A stretch of 64,000 nucleotides of DNA from Microcebus murinus (lineage: Eukaryota > Chordata > Mammalia > Primates > Cheirogaleidae): the NCBI RefSeq assembly GCF_040939455.1, contig NC_134119.1, positions 67,876,890 through 67,940,889 on the forward strand, in the 5' to 3' direction. A model generated the notes under the pieces. The model was not told the DNA's origin and ran no database searches. It saw only the letters and a program-made list of their open reading frames with translations. A program made the translations under genes and the position numbers. Of the stretch, positions 1-34,261 are shown one piece after another. Positions within the stretch are counted from its first letter, which is position 1. Every line of letters begins with the position of its first letter.

Positions 1-620
1 GGCGCGGCGGGCGGGCGCCAAGGACGGGGTGCCCGGGAAGCCACTGGCCTCTCGCCTCCAGCCCGGGCTGGTTGGGTCTCTGGGTCCCACAATTTTGTCT
101 GTGTTTGAAAAAGCTCCGGGTCCCCGGAGAGGAGGAGGCTGCGGGGCTGGATTCTTTGGTCTGAGGGAGGAGGGTGGAAGGGACAGGTATTCCGGAGCCT
201 GGAGGAGTAGCCGGCGCAGCCGTTCACTCGCGCCACCGTGTGGCAGCAGAGGCCCGGGCCCGGGAGCGGAGGCGGCGGCCATGGCTCTCGGCCAGGTGCG
301 AGGGTGGAGCAGATGGTGAAGAGGAGGCAGTGGGAAGAAGGCCCCGCCGCTGCCAAAACCAGGGCCTTCGCCGGAACCATCACCATGGAAACCGAGGAAG
401 GAAGAAAAGACCCAGACCCACACTTTTTCAGGACCTGGGAACTGGTTACTCGCTGCGGCTCACACGGAGAGTCTCCTCCAAACTACAAGTCCCAGCGGCT
501 GCTGGACCTCACAGTTTGCTTGAGAAGGGCCGAGAAACCCCGAAGGCCCCTGGGAGATGTAGTTCTCTGAGCTACAACGTAGCTGAGGCTACGTTGCGCC
601 CTCTGGCGGACAGGACGCCC
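1..620. promoter_or_regulatory. CpG-rich promoter-like region
   Basis: This GC- and CpG-rich stretch looks like a CpG island that continues upstream of the window. It holds an inverted pair of ZNF143-type motifs, ACTACAAGTCCCAGCGGC at 482-499 and CTGGGAGATGTAGTT at 550-564. A CTCF-type core lies at 596-610 on the minus strand. In human the next gene beyond PIH1D1 is SLC17A7, but I see none of its coding sequence here. A short ATG at 281 has a good start context and is followed by a possible donor, but nothing joins to it. Promoter activity is inferred from composition and motifs only. Confidence 0.45.
596..610 (-). promoter_or_regulatory. candidate CTCF site
   Basis: The plus strand reads GCGCCCTCTGGCGGA. 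Its reverse complement contains CCGCCAGAGGGCGC, a close match to the CTCF core. It was found by motif only, and occupancy is unknown. Confidence 0.45.
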
Positions 621-835
621 ACGTTCGCGCATTCATTTCGCGTCCAGACAGACCCTACCGAGTCATCCCTCTACCTTTCTGACCTCGTCACCATCCACTC
701 TCCCCTCCCTCCCAATTCACTCCGTTCCACACTGGCCTGCTCGCTGTCCTTTCAACATTTACCACTGAGGCTCCTCCATCTACTTCCCTTCCTAGGACTC
801 ACTAAAGAAGGGGAAGGTGTGGACCATTACTCTTT

Positions 836-1176
<341 letters not shown>

Positions 1177-1593
1177 GGACCATTACTCTTTAACTCAGAA
1201 AATATTTGAGTCGCTACCGTTTGCCAGGGGTCGTCCCCGCCACAAGAGACCACCAGAGGGTGATCTAACTCAGCCAGGGAAGATCAGAAAAAGTGCGAAA
1301 GGTTTTCCAGGAAAGTTTGATAAAAGGAATGGGGGTATGGCAGACGTAGAGGGGAGCAGGGAAAGCACACCCAGCAGAGGAAACAGCACTTGCACAGCCA
1401 GGTGGGGAAAGCCTGCTGGTCCGAGACCCTACAAGGAGTTTTGGTGGGATCGTGATATGAAGCAGGTTTCCAGGTGTGGGCAGCTCATCACAGGGCAAGG
1501 CTAGGGATCACATCACCAAAAGGGTCAGGAAGCACCCCCTCAACAGGGCACCCACTGCACAAGAGCTGAAGACATTTAGAAATGTCCTGAGTA

Positions 1594-2420
<827 letters not shown>

Positions 2421-2707
2421 GGGGAATGAGGGGGCCAGACCACATAGAGCCTCGAGGGTCAGGCTGATAGCCTCGGGCCTTCTCCCAGGGGAGCTGGGGA
2501 GCCACAGGAGGGCAGTGAGCCGAGAAGAGGTCAACTCTGGGGCCCTGGGGAGAACTAATGAGGGGAGAGACTAGAGGATCCAGGGGAAAGGAGGAGGCCT
2601 GGGCTGGGGCAGTGACCTCTATGGGACTCTAGGGCCACAGCACAATGTCCCTCTTCCTTCCCACTCCCCACATACCACTAGCCAGAAACAGAAGAGAGGC
2701 AAAAATC

Positions 2708-2713
2708 TTTATT
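2708..2713 (-). terminator. PIH1D1: PIH1D1 polyadenylation signal
   Basis: The minus strand reads AATAAA here, 62 bases past the PIH1D1 stop codon. The transcript probably ends near 2690. Confidence 0.75.
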
Positions 2714-2774
2714 TCAATTTTAGGGAAGCCACTGGCCCATTCTCCACATCTGGAAGCACAGGGAGACACCCTGG

Positions 2775-5700
2775 TCAGGAAGGCACGGACAGAAGGGGCA
2801 TGGCCACCATCAGTTGCTAAGGCAAGAGAAAAAAGAGAATAAGGACTCAGGACCTAGAAGTCCAGTCCCCACCCCCTGACCGAGGAGTCCAGGCCCCACA
2901 CTTCCCTTTCCTTTCCCCCAGCACCTTTCTCTTCCGGTGGAAGGCTGCCCTGCTCTCATCAGAGTTGACCCGCAGGGGGATGTAGGCATCCAGGTGATAC
3001 AGCTGCTGGGGGCCCCGCATCACCAGGCGGTTCTCCCCAATCTCCAGCGACAGCCCCAGTGCTCCATCCTGGGGATACAGTGGAATCAGCCCGCCCTCCC
3101 CAGCAACAGAGCCATAACAACATGGACCAGGCACAGTGGCCTCACATGCTGGGAAAGCACCAGACGGTGGCCCTGTTGGGCTCATGGGACAGAGGAGGCA
3201 GCTCACGCAGGTCTGCCAACAGCCCGTCCTTACTCTCCCACTCTCCCTCAGAGACAGGCCCTGGCCATTCCGGACCTCATTCTCCTGCTCCGGTCGAGCG
3301 TGCACTCACCAGTTTGGGGAGGTCAATTTCGGCCAACAGGAGGTCAGGGGCTTCCAGCCAGAGGTTCAGGTGAGGCTTCTCGGGGCTGAGGAGGAACAAG
3401 GGCCAGAATCGACGACAGCTGCCAGGTCGTTCGTTGCCTGTGCCTGGCATGCTGCTCCCTTTCTCCCTCCAACCAAGCCTACTGGCCCAGGACACCTTCC
3501 CAGTCAGGAGTTCTTTCCTCCCTCCCTGGGTTCCGAGGGCCCCAGGGCATCGCCCAGCGAGGATTGAGGGAGGGATTCAGAAAAGCGTTGGGGAGACATT
3601 AGACATCAGACAGGGGATCCACTGAAGGCTCACCCTTCCTCATCTCTCCTGGAGTCGGGCGAGTCCAGGTTCCCCAGCTCCTGGATTCTAGGACCAGGAC
3701 GCTGCCGGGAGCGAATGTTCTGCTGGGAGATGGAGCCCAGGAAAGTGCGGTTCTTCAACATGCGCCATTCTGAGTCAAAGATCACATAGGTCAAGGTTCC
3801 CTTTGCTCTCTCAGGAGCTATTGCACAGCCAAGAGAGGCTTCGCCCCCTTCCTGGACGCCCAGGGTCTGACCGCACCCCCAAGCTTGGCCCCAGGAAGCC
3901 CGCCCACCGTAGCCCCGCCCTTCAAGATATGCCCCTCAAGATGCTCTAGCTCCGCCTCTCCCAGGTTGTCCAGACTCCGCCCCTTGTCTGGAATCCCAAG
4001 CCTGGCCCCGCCCCCTCACTTCGGGAAGCTCCACCCCCTCCCTGGAATCGCAACCTCTAGAACAGGCGCTGAGAAAATCCCAGCCCAAGTTACCCCACGT
4101 CTCCCGAGGGTGGCCCCCAAACCGCATGTGGCTCCACTCCTTCCCAACGGCCCAGGCCCCGCCCCTCACCCGGATTCAGCTGCAGGCTGTATTTGTCCTC
4201 AAGGCCCTCCCTGGCGATGGTGATCACCAGCTCCCGCAAGAAATCGCTGTTCTAGGAGTGAGAGAGAGGAAGAGACGCGGTGGGGCTAGGGGTGTGGAGG
4301 AAGAGACCCTTGCCCAGGTCTCACCCACAGCCCCGCCCCCAACCTGCATCCTCCGGTAGAAGTCGCTGTTGACAGCTACGTCGTAGGCGGTACAGCCCTG
4401 GCCTTCTGCGGGGAGAGAAAGGGGGTAAGACCCCCCAGCCCAGACACAGACTAGGATAAAAACATTCAGCGCCAGCAGCTACGAGAACCAGAGACCCAGA
4501 GATATTAAGGAAGTGAGAGCTCGACACACTTTCCACTCTGGACTCTCAGACCAGCCTTCTCCGCGGTCTCCAGTCTCTCCTTCTTTGGTCCATCCCTACA
4601 GGGTCGCTAGAGCTGACCCCGTCCCTGGCCTGCTCACAGCTGTCCTCAGATTCCTAGCGCCTCTCAAACGAAGGTCTGAGTCCCGCAGCCTGGTGTTGGG
4701 GGGCTGGTGTGGTCTCCCACCTCTGGAGAGAAAGTTCATTTCTCCTCAAGCCACCCTGGATTACTAGCCAACTTGATCCAATCATTCTCTCCTGGCTCTG
4801 GGCCCCTCGGTCCCCTCTGCCTAGAACCCTCTTCTCTGTGTTTGCCTGATGAACTCTTTCTGTGTCTTCAATTCTTATCCAACATCTTGTCCAGGAAACC
4901 TTCCCTGACCCCTCCAAGTGGGTCGAGAGCCTCCCAGGACTGTGCTGGGCAGCACGAATCCATATTGAAACTGCACTGGTCTCCTTCGGCCCCATCGGTG
5001 ACAGGGAGTTTCTGAAGGGTGGAATCCAGGTTTGGTAGGTCCTTGTTCCCCAGGGCACTGTCTAAAGCTTGGTCCCAGGAGCCATCAAAAGGCACATGTG
5101 AAATGAAAAAAAAAAAAAAAAAAAGGAAACAGAGATAGAAAAGGGACAGAGGTGAGACAAGGCAGAGATGGGGACAGGAAGAAAGAGCAGAGGAGATAAT
5201 GGAGATGAGAGAGAGCTGACCCAGGACTAAAGCCACATCAGCAAATGCTCAACGAGCACTCTGCCAGGCCTCCACAGTGCCAGAGTGGGCCATGGAGAAG
5301 TGCTAGCCTGGCCAGGTAGCAGAACCAGGACGGCCCAGGTGCCAGGTGCCCAGGAGGTAAGGGATATACCACAGAGAAAAGGGTCAGATCAGATGGCCAG
5401 ATTCCTGAGACTTGAGCGAAAAGGGTCTTTGGCCCTAGATTCTTGGGTTCTAGGGAAGAAGGGACCTATGGGGCTAGACTCCTGGGTCCTCTTAGGGCAC
5501 TGACTTGCATCCAGTTCGGCATGAGGCTCTCCCAGACTCATGGGGATGCGAAACCCAGCTTGGTCCTCCTCCAGCATTTGAAGAAGCTCATCCTCGGTCA
5601 CGTCAGCTGGAGGAGGGATGGAGGCAGAGTGACAGATGTTGATGAAAACCTTCCCTTCCGATGAGTTGGTCTTTATGCAGAAACCTGGTGGGAGTGAGTT

Positions 5701-6581
5701 TGTCTTGACCATCTGTCTCTGCACAAGTCTCAGTCTCCACCCATCCTCCCCAGTCTCTGTCCCTTTCCCTCTTTTGCTCTGTCGCCCTCTCTGTGGGTCT
5801 CTATCCCCCTCTTTCTGGGTCTGTTCCCCTCCCCTGAAACCTCTGACCTTCTTCCTATCTTTGAATCTGTCCCCCTAGCCACTCTTGGTCTCTGTCTTCC
5901 ACCTCTTCTCTTCGGATTAGTGTCCCTGGGTGACTGTTTGTGGGTGTCTGTTTACCCAACCCGCGTCCCAGTCCTTTATATCCCATTATTCTGCCTTTTT
6001 CCTTCCTCCTCTCTCTCTGTCCCCTTCCCCAGGTCTCCATGCCCCCTCTGTCTGGGATTCTATCCCTCTCTCTCTGGGTTTCTGTCTTTCTCACCAGGCT
6101 GCGGTTGGATTTGTGTAGATTCTGGTCTGGTTGTCTGGGCTTGCTGGAGCTCCTTGGAGGCCTGTGTGAAGGAAAACCACCTCCATGTTTAGAGTCTGTG
6201 CTATCAGACCCCCCTTTAAGGGGTGCCTCAAACTTTTGGGAGCAATTCTTATGTATGAGAATGTATACATAACGAAAGAAATTAGAGAGTCTAGGTCCCC
6301 TTCCTCCTTTGAGGAGACCAACCCCATTTCTTTCAGAGCCTAGCAAACTTGGAGCCAAGTAACTACAATTCCCATAAGCCCCGTTGCCACCCTAGTGCAT
6401 TCTGGGAACTGTAGTCCCATTTTTGAGCACCCCTCCCCCCCCAAAAAAATCCCCGAATACCCAAGGATCCAGGAGTCTGGTCACTTTGCACCTGCAGGAG
6501 CAGCTCCTCGAATCGTGCCGTCTCAGCACCCATCGTCTCTGCCTCGCTTAACTCCGGTGCCAGCAGCTGCGAGTTCGCCAT
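2775..6581 (-). CDS. PIH1D1: PIH1D1, R2TP co-chaperone subunit
   Basis: PIH1D1 is the adaptor of the R2TP complex (RUVBL1, RUVBL2, RPAP3, PIH1D1). With HSP90 this complex assembles box C/D snoRNPs, RNA polymerases and PIKK kinases. Coding exons on the minus strand are 6581-6492, 6161-6095, 5684-5505, 4405-4344, 4251-4170, 3769-3634, 3385-3310, 3068-2925 and 2816-2775. All have GT/AG borders and the phases join, giving 292 aa against about 290 in human. The N-terminal PIH domain carries Lys57 and Lys64, in FCIKTNS and SEGKVF. These are the residues known to bind phosphorylated DSDD-type partners. A CS-like domain forms the C-terminus, which ends VPS. An acceptor at 6586 lies four bases before the ATG, so a non-coding first exon must lie upstream, but I could not place it. 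The exon ending KPH...KL continues to a last 14-codon exon, not to the read-through tail after HRKRK. The variable loop before PEKPH is two residues longer than in human. Confidence 0.95.
5735..6090. repeat. degenerate GGGTCTCTGTCC repeat
   Basis: PIH1D1 intronic sequence is built from decayed units resembling CTGGGTCTCTGTCCCCCTCT, about 22-24 bp each. The same motif forms the cleaner array at 63735-64000. Confidence 0.6.
6361..6415. promoter_or_regulatory. inverted ZNF143-type motif pair
   Basis: AACTACAATTCCCATAAGC starts at 6361, and TGCATTCTGGGAACTGTAGT lies at 6396-6415. Both match the ZNF143/THAP11 promoter element in opposite orientation. They sit just inside the intron after the first PIH1D1 coding exon. 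Function is inferred from the motif only. Confidence 0.5.
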
Positions 6582-6585
6582 GGCC

Positions 6586-7795
6586 CTGGGAAAGAGACGT
6601 AGGCGTCCTCAGCACCCTCGACGTAGGGGCCTTTCCCAGGATCCGAACTCGGGTGCCTGTTCCTAGGCCTCAATCGACTCCGATACCCACTATTCTGTTC
6701 AAAAACCTAAGACTGGCCGGGCGCGGTGGCTCACGCCTGTAATCCTAGCTCTCTGGGAGGCCGAGGCGGGTGGATCGTTGCAGCTCAGAAGTTCAAGACC
6801 AGCCTGAGCAAGAGCGAGACCCCGTCTCTACTAAAAATTTAAAAAAAAAAAAAAAACAAAAACAAACAAAAAAAAAAACGTTAATTGGCCAACTGAAAAT
6901 GGAAAAAAAAAAGGAATAAAAAAAAATTAAAAAAAAAAAAAAAAAAAACCTAAGACTTTAGGCTGAGACTACAGTTCCATCCCAGACCAGACACCGTCGT
7001 CGGATCCGTTGGGAATCAATATTACTAGATGCATCCTCTGTCCTACGTGCCCAATGTGTAAATGAAAGCCACACATCCGGTCTCTGTGTAACCATGGCAC
7101 TAGAGTAGGCCACACTTCCGCGGAGCCCAACGCTCATTCACAAGCCGGCAGCGCGTTACCGACAAGCCACGCCTCCTCCCCTCAACCAATCAAAACTAAA
7201 TCCCTAGCCTGAGCACTGAAAGCCACACCTCCGTTCTTCTGACAACCACTGCAAGCCAGGTTACTGTGCAGTCAGGGCCATACTGACTGCCATACTTCAC
7301 ACTTCCAAAACCTTAATTTCAATGTCCATCCTAAAAGACTCCCTTTTTTCCTCCCAACTCCCTCATTTTACAGACGAAAGACTCCCTTATCTTTGAATTA
7401 TCACTTCATCCCAAATCTAGATCCGGATTCCCAGTAAATGTAATTCTCACTGAAAGGTGCACTTCCTGTCCCCAATATAAGGTAGTGGGAAGACACACCA
7501 TACGTCCAACCTTCTCAATTCGGACCCACACATTTCGGGTCTCCCCTTCCTCCCCGCTTTGAGGAGTACGCATGCTCCAAACGACATTTCCCAGCGCGGG
7601 CAAGCCTATGGGTGGGTTCTTCGGGTCCTAAACCGGGAGAGTGGGTGGGGCTACGCGCTACAGTTACTGTAGCCCCGCCCCTTCACACTGGTCCCGCCCC
7701 TTTGGGCTGGAGGGGGCGGTGTCACCCTTCGGACCTCACGGTTCCCTTGGGCAGAGTGCCCCGAAGTCCTCCGTGGAAAGCGGTCCGGGCGGGCG
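6586..7795. promoter_or_regulatory. PIH1D1/ALDH16A1 divergent promoter interval
   Basis: The two genes diverge across this 1.2-kb interval. It holds a CCAAT box near 7185, a ZNF143-like ACATTTCCCAGCGC near 7585, and two GC boxes (CCCCGCCCC, CCCGCCCC) at about 7673-7700. CpG content rises from 7560 into ALDH16A1 exon 1. One truncated Alu lies at 6715-6944. Exact start sites were not determined. Confidence 0.6.
6715..6944 (+). mobile_element. truncated Alu
   Basis: A left monomer is followed by A-rich simple sequence, and the right monomer is missing. The target duplication AAAACCTAAGACT flanks it, at 6702-6714 and 6945-6957. Confidence 0.85.
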
Positions 7796-24502
<16,707 letters not shown>

Positions 24503-24585
24503 TGGCTGCACACCGCCCGCTCCATCCTGGACCCCAACAGACACCAGTCACCTGGAACTTTCCCCTCATGGTCCCCATGGCTTCC

Positions 24586-24591
24586 AATAAA
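24586..24591 (+). terminator. ALDH16A1: ALDH16A1 polyadenylation signal
   Basis: AATAAA lies 84 bases after the stop codon. It is followed by GT-rich sequence and cleavage is likely near 24605. Confidence 0.8.
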
Positions 24592-24771
24592 CTCTGCCCA
24601 ACCCTGACTGTGCCTCTGAGGGGAGAAAGGGACGGAAACTTCTGGTCTATTCTCGGCCTTTGTAGTTCGGAGATTCAGCAGCCCCATGGGTGGCTCCAGT
24701 GCGACACAGTCCTGTGAAACAGATGAAGGGGACTCTTTGGTTTCCCTGCTGTGCACGGCCTCAGAATCTGT

Positions 24772-24908
24772 GCTAATTTTTTCTATTTTTAGTATAGACA
24801 GTGTCTCACTGTTGCTGAGGCTGGTCTCAAACTCCCGAGTTCAAGTGATCCTCCCCACCTCGGCCTCCCAGAGTGCTAGGATGACAGGCGTGAGCCACCA
24901 CGCCAGCC
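24772..24908 (-). mobile_element. Alu left-monomer fragment
   Basis: A reverse-orientation fragment from GCTAATTTTTTCTATTTTTA to GTGAGCCACCACGCC. Confidence 0.82.
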
Positions 24909-25864
24909 AGGATTCCTGAATTTTTAACCATTAGTTGCCATGAGCCAGTGTGAGCCACTCCAACACTCCAGGGCTTTAGAATCTTTTCTGATGCAGGAAA
25001 CCCACTCATGCTATCTTAGGATAAAAGAAAATGTTCTGGAAGGCCACTGAGATGCCTTGCAGAAGACAGGGCAGGACACATATCTAGGTATCCCAGGACT
25101 TGGCCAGGCAGGAACCAGGGCGGGTCCTTTTTCCATGGGCCACATGATCGCTTGGGTCTTATATCTCTGCCTCTGCTTCGTTCAAATTGTTCTAGCCATG
25201 TGACCTTAGGAGAGCTTCTTAAGCCTCTCTGAACCTCAGTTGCCCCATCTGTAAAATGGGGCTCAAAGTTCCAACCTCATTGGGTTGAGTCAGTGATGGG
25301 CACCCAGCATGTGCTTAATGATTGTTGGGGATTAGAGGTTGGTTTTGTCCGGAGCTGGCTGCTGGTCAAAATCTCCTTCCCCTGTGTGGGAAGGGGCAGC
25401 CTCTTGTGAGTGCTTGGCCTAAGTCGGGTGAGTGAGTACATTACCTCCCCTGCACCTGGATGGTGGGGACACAGGGAGCAGCGAGAGGAGGTGGAGGGAA
25501 ATCCCGGGGCAGCCCTAGCCTGGCTGGCCAGCTCTGTCCTGGATTATGTGGGCTGCCTTGGCATCCTTCCCATTAACCCTCATGTTGCTCGGACACAGCC
25601 AGAGCCAGGTGTGGCAGGTCTATGTGCCACCAGCCCAGTCCCCAGGGGAGGACTGTAGGAAATCCTACTGGCCAGCCTGGGTCAGGTGCCCACTTCTGGT
25701 CTACTGTGGTCATCCCTGGCCAGGGGACAGGATCTCCTAAGCTAGTCATCCATCCAGTCAGTGAACTGAGTGCCCATCCTGAGTCAGACACTGTTGTAGG
25801 TGCTAGGGGACACAGCCAGGGACAAGACACGGCCTAGCCTCCTGGAGCTGGCGTTCTAGCGACT

Positions 25865-26395
25865 GAGAGGCATATACATTTCCTATCAGTGCTGTAACAA
25901 ATTGCTACAAATTTAGCAGCTCACATTTGATTATCTTACAGCTCCGGAGATCAGAAGTCTGAAATGGGTTTCATTAAGCTGAAGCCCAGGTGTTGGCAGG
26001 GCTGTTCCTCCTTCTGGAAGCTCTAGGGCAGAATCCATCTCTTGCCTGTACTGGCGTCTACAGGCCACAGGCACTCCTTGGCCAGGGCCATGTCCCCCGT
26101 CTCCACAGCCAGCAATGGCCGGTTGAGTCTCTCAACGCGGCTTCCCTCTGACTCTTCTGTTGACACGTCTCTTTCTGTGACTCTAGTTCTCCCGCCTCCC
26201 TCTTTCACTTAGCAGGACCCTTGTGTGACATCGGGCCATACCCCGGAAGTCCAGGATGATCGCCCCATCTCAAGGTCTTTAGCTTAATCACACCTGCAAA
26301 GTCCCTTTTGCCATGTGAGGTCACATATTGACAGGTTCTGGGGATTAGGATGTGGACATTTTTGGGGGCCATGGCAGTCAGAAAACAAGTGAAAA
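25865..26395. mobile_element. ancient interspersed repeat, unassigned
   Basis: Text such as GTGCTGTAACAAATTGCTAC, CTCCGGAGATCAGAAGTCTG and GGGGATTAGGATGTGGACAT is typical of an old mammalian repeat (L1 3' UTR or LTR class). A copy in opposite orientation lies at 60425-60830. I cannot name the family by eye. Confidence 0.6.
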
Positions 26396-26849
26396 ACCCA
26401 GAAAAGTGTGACCATTCAGGAAGCTAAACCTGGCTGGACAGGAAGTGAGGCGAAGTGGGCAGGGAGGACAACTCGGGACGGGCTAGGCCTTGCTGCGGTG
26501 ACGCACAAAGCTGGTCTCCTGCTCACACTACCCATTCACCCAGGGTTGGCAGGGTCCTTAGCTCCTCAGAGTCACACCGGGCACTCGGCTGAGGGTGGCC
26601 TCTCTTGATGCATCTGCCACCAATGCAGAGCCACTCTCCAGCCCTGTAGGCTTCCAGCCAGAAGTGTCACCTGTCATTCTCGCCCTCATGCCATTGGCCA
26701 AAGCAAGCCATGTGGCCATGCCTGAGTTCCACAGGATGGGTGTAGAATCCTCCAGCAGATATTTGGGGACAGTATACCATGGATGGACAATGAGCAAGAC
26801 ATTCCAAGGACCCAAGCTGTGGAATGGACCTTATGTTTTCTCATTTACT

Positions 26850-26945
26850 ACCTCACCCCTCGGTTTGGAATTGAAGAAACTGAGGCTTAGAGAGGTCAAG
26901 GGGCGGACTAAGCTCCCACAGTGGCAAAGCCAGAGCCAGAATGCC
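26850..26945. repeat. MIR-like segment
   Basis: GAAGAAACTGAGGCTTAGAG, AGGTCAAGG and AAAGCCAGAGCCAGAATGCC match a diverged MIR. Confidence 0.7.
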
Positions 26946-27206
26946 ACTCGCCAGGCCTGATGTGACAAGACATCCCCGAGTCCTGTGTGCCAGGCTTTGG
27001 GAGGCAAAGCTGGAGCGCCCGAGGACGGTCAGGCCCAGCCATGCAACAGGCTCCCCGCTGCCACAGCTCCCGGAGCCAGATCCCGCTTTGAGCCCCGCTC
27101 TCCGTGCCTGCGCCCTGCGTGGTCAGGGGGACAGTCCCCAGCTCGGCCCTCAGGCACAGAGAGAGCTCTGCGAAGGCGCCATTGGCGGCGTGGGCGGCCA
27201 CCTGTC

Positions 27207-27220
27207 GCCACCAGGGGGCG
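27207..27220 (+). promoter_or_regulatory. candidate CTCF site upstream of FLT3LG
   Basis: GCCACCAGGGGGCG is a near-perfect forward CTCF core in the CpG-rich region upstream of FLT3LG. Binding is inferred from sequence only. Confidence 0.55.
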
Positions 27221-27277
27221 ATCTCGGCCCCGGCCCAAATTCCACCCCTGCTCATTCTCTCCCCCAAAAAACTTCCT

Positions 27278-27287
27278 TTCACTTTCA
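27278..27287. promoter_or_regulatory. candidate IRF/ISRE motif
   Basis: TTTCACTTTC (reverse GAAAGTGAAA) fits the interferon-regulatory-factor consensus. It lies about 400 bp before the FLT3LG start codon. Whether it is used is unknown. Confidence 0.4.
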
Positions 27288-27675
27288 GTCTCTGCTGTCA
27301 CCCGGCTTGGCCCCTTCCACACCCAGCTGGGGCAAGCCTGGTGTGTGAGGAGCACTGGACTCCAGGTCCCCGAGGGGCGGAGCCGGGGTCTCCAGTCCTA
27401 TGGCAGAGGCTGCAGGCGATGGGGGGTCGGGCTCCCGAGTCCCTGACCTGGGGAGGGTTCTGGGGACCGGACGTCGGGGTTCTTGAAAGGGGAGATGAGG
27501 AGATTTCACCGTAACTGGGGCTCGTGCAGGAAGCCTGGGGGAGTCAGAGGCGGAAACTCGGCCACATCAAGGGCACGGCAGAGGGGCGGGGAGCAGAAGG
27601 GGCGGGCGAGGAGGAAAGGGCTGGGGTGTAGGGGTCCGAGACTTCTTCTGTCCCTTCCAAGACCCGGCCACAAGC

Positions 27676-27695
27676 ATGAGGGGCCGCGGGCCGAG

Positions 27696-27699
<4 letters not shown>
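27676..27699 (+). CDS. upstream ORF overlapping the FLT3LG start
   Basis: A 7-codon ORF, ATG to TGA, ends at 27699. Its stop overlaps the FLT3LG ATG (27696-27698) as ATGA. The upstream ATG has A at -3. It lies within the same exon if the acceptor at 27661 is used. It may attenuate FLT3LG translation or allow reinitiation, but this is inference. Confidence 0.5.
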
Positions 27700-32500
<4,801 letters not shown>

Positions 32501-33174
32501 CCTGCCTGCGGCGTCATCTCGGTGAGTCCCTCACAGGCCACGGGACCTGGACTCTGGGGAGGGTTCTAGGAGCTAGGGGAAGGCTGGGAGCAGAGCCGGG
32601 GCAGCCCAGGTCCCCAGGCCACCGAGAGCAGCTGCAGGAAGGGAGTGGAGAGTGGGGCGGAGGCTGGGAGGGCCTGGGGCGAGAGGACCATGGGGTCGGG
32701 TGGAGTGGATGGGGCAGGGGGCTGGGGCCCGACAGGCCCAGGGCCAGATTGGACAGTGGGGAACCTGGGATGGAGTGAGATTAGGGAAGGACACTGAGCT
32801 CAGTGGGGACCGGAGGGAGTGAGGGCCCTGAGGAGATATATGGATGCAGGAGCTTGCAAGCCAGGGTGGAGGGGTCTTGGGACAGGAATGGAACCGCATC
32901 CTAAGAGGGAACTGCCTTGGTGAAGCCATCGGGTGTGAGAAAGCCCAGGGTGTTCCAGTCACTTGGGCCAGTGCAGGGCATCAGGGAGCCATGGGAGGCA
33001 TGGGAGGGAGGAAAGAATCTGGGAAGAGGTGTGGGGTAGGAGGGAGGGAGGAAGGAGGGGAGGCCCCAAGGACAAGAAACATTTTACAGTAATTACTCCA
33101 ACATATAGTGACTTGGTGGCACTGGCTTTGTGCTGTGGCTTTCCATAAATTAACTCACTCCATTGAGAAGCTCG

Positions 33175-33262
33175 TGCCATTATTATCCTTGTTTCACAGA
33201 GGCTGAAACAAGGCACAGAGAGGTAATATGCCAACATCACACAGCTCTTGAATGAAAACCAA
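33175..33262. repeat. MIR-like segment
   Basis: ATTATTATCCTTGTTTCACA, GGCACAGAGAGGTAATATGC and ATCACACAGCTC match MIR. The hAT element inserted at its end. Confidence 0.75.
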
Positions 33263-33277
33263 GATTTGACTCTAGGC

Positions 33278-33468
33278 CAGGCGTCCTCAAACTATGGCCC
33301 ACAGGCCACATGCGGGTGTTTTTGCCCATTTGTTTTTTACTTCAGAATAAGATATGTGCAGTGTGCATAGGAATTTGTTCATAGTTTTTTTTTAAAACTA
33401 TAGTCTGGCCCTCCAACGGTCTGAGGGACAGTGAACTGGCCCCCTGTTTAAAAAGTTTGAGGACCCTG
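33278..33468. mobile_element. 191-bp non-autonomous hAT element
   Basis: The ends are inverted repeats: left CAGGCGTCCTCAAACTATGG, right (reverse complement) CAGGGTCCTCAAACTTTTTA. A perfect 8-bp duplication CTCTAGGC flanks it at 33270-33277 and 33469-33476, as expected for hAT transposons. The text resembles the OposCharlie/OC1 group of horizontally transferred hATs, but that name is from memory. No transposase is present. Confidence 0.88.
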
Positions 33469-33691
33469 CTCTAGGCTGTCATGTTCTAGCATCTGTGCCC
33501 TTCTCTCTTCTGCCTCAGTTTCCTTATATGTACAAAAGGCTTTAATAATGGCCTCCATAGGATTGTCATGAGGTTAATGAAGTGACCCATGAAAAGCCTT
33601 TAGAGCAATGCTGCCCAGTGGAAACAGAATGCAAGCCACACATGGGATTTTAAATTTCCTAATAGCCACATTTAAAAAAAAAAAAAAAAAA

Positions 33692-33945
<254 letters not shown>

Positions 33946-33955
33946 GGTAACTTTA

Positions 33956-34261
33956 TTTATTTATTTATTTATTTGAAACAGAGTCTCATTCTGTTGCTCA
34001 GGCTAGAGTCCTGTGTCGTCAGCCTAGCTCACAGCAACCTCAAACACCTGGGCTCAAGTGATCCTCTACCTCAGCCTCCTGAGTAGCTGGGACTACAGGC
34101 ATGCGCCACCATGTCTGGCTAATTTTCTCTATTTTTAATAGAGACAGGGTCTCACTCTTGCTCAGGCTGGTCGAGAACTCCTGAGCTCAAGCGATCCTCC
34201 CGCCTTGGCCTCCCAGAGTACTAGGATTACAGGCATGAGCCACCATGCCCAGCCATGATGA
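33956..34261 (-). mobile_element. Alu, strepsirrhine type
   Basis: A reverse Alu starting with (ATTT)n. The target duplication AGGTAACTTTA flanks it at 33945-33955 and 34262-34272. Confidence 0.9.

Larger units (their letters stand above)
24620..27200. other. ALDH16A1-FLT3LG intergenic region
   Basis: No gene is seen. It holds an Alu fragment at 24772-24908 (-), an old interspersed repeat at 25865-26395, a MIR-like segment at 26850-26945, and otherwise unique sequence. Confidence 0.6.

Noticed and set aside
1..620. SLC17A7 first exon
   Set aside because: This is the expected neighbour by human synteny, but no sequence here encodes the known N-terminus of that protein.
2847..3305. PIH1D1 ending with the read-through tail after HRKRK
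   Set aside because: A good GT donor follows AAAG at 2925, and a downstream exon at 2816-2775 restores the expected C-terminus ending VPS.
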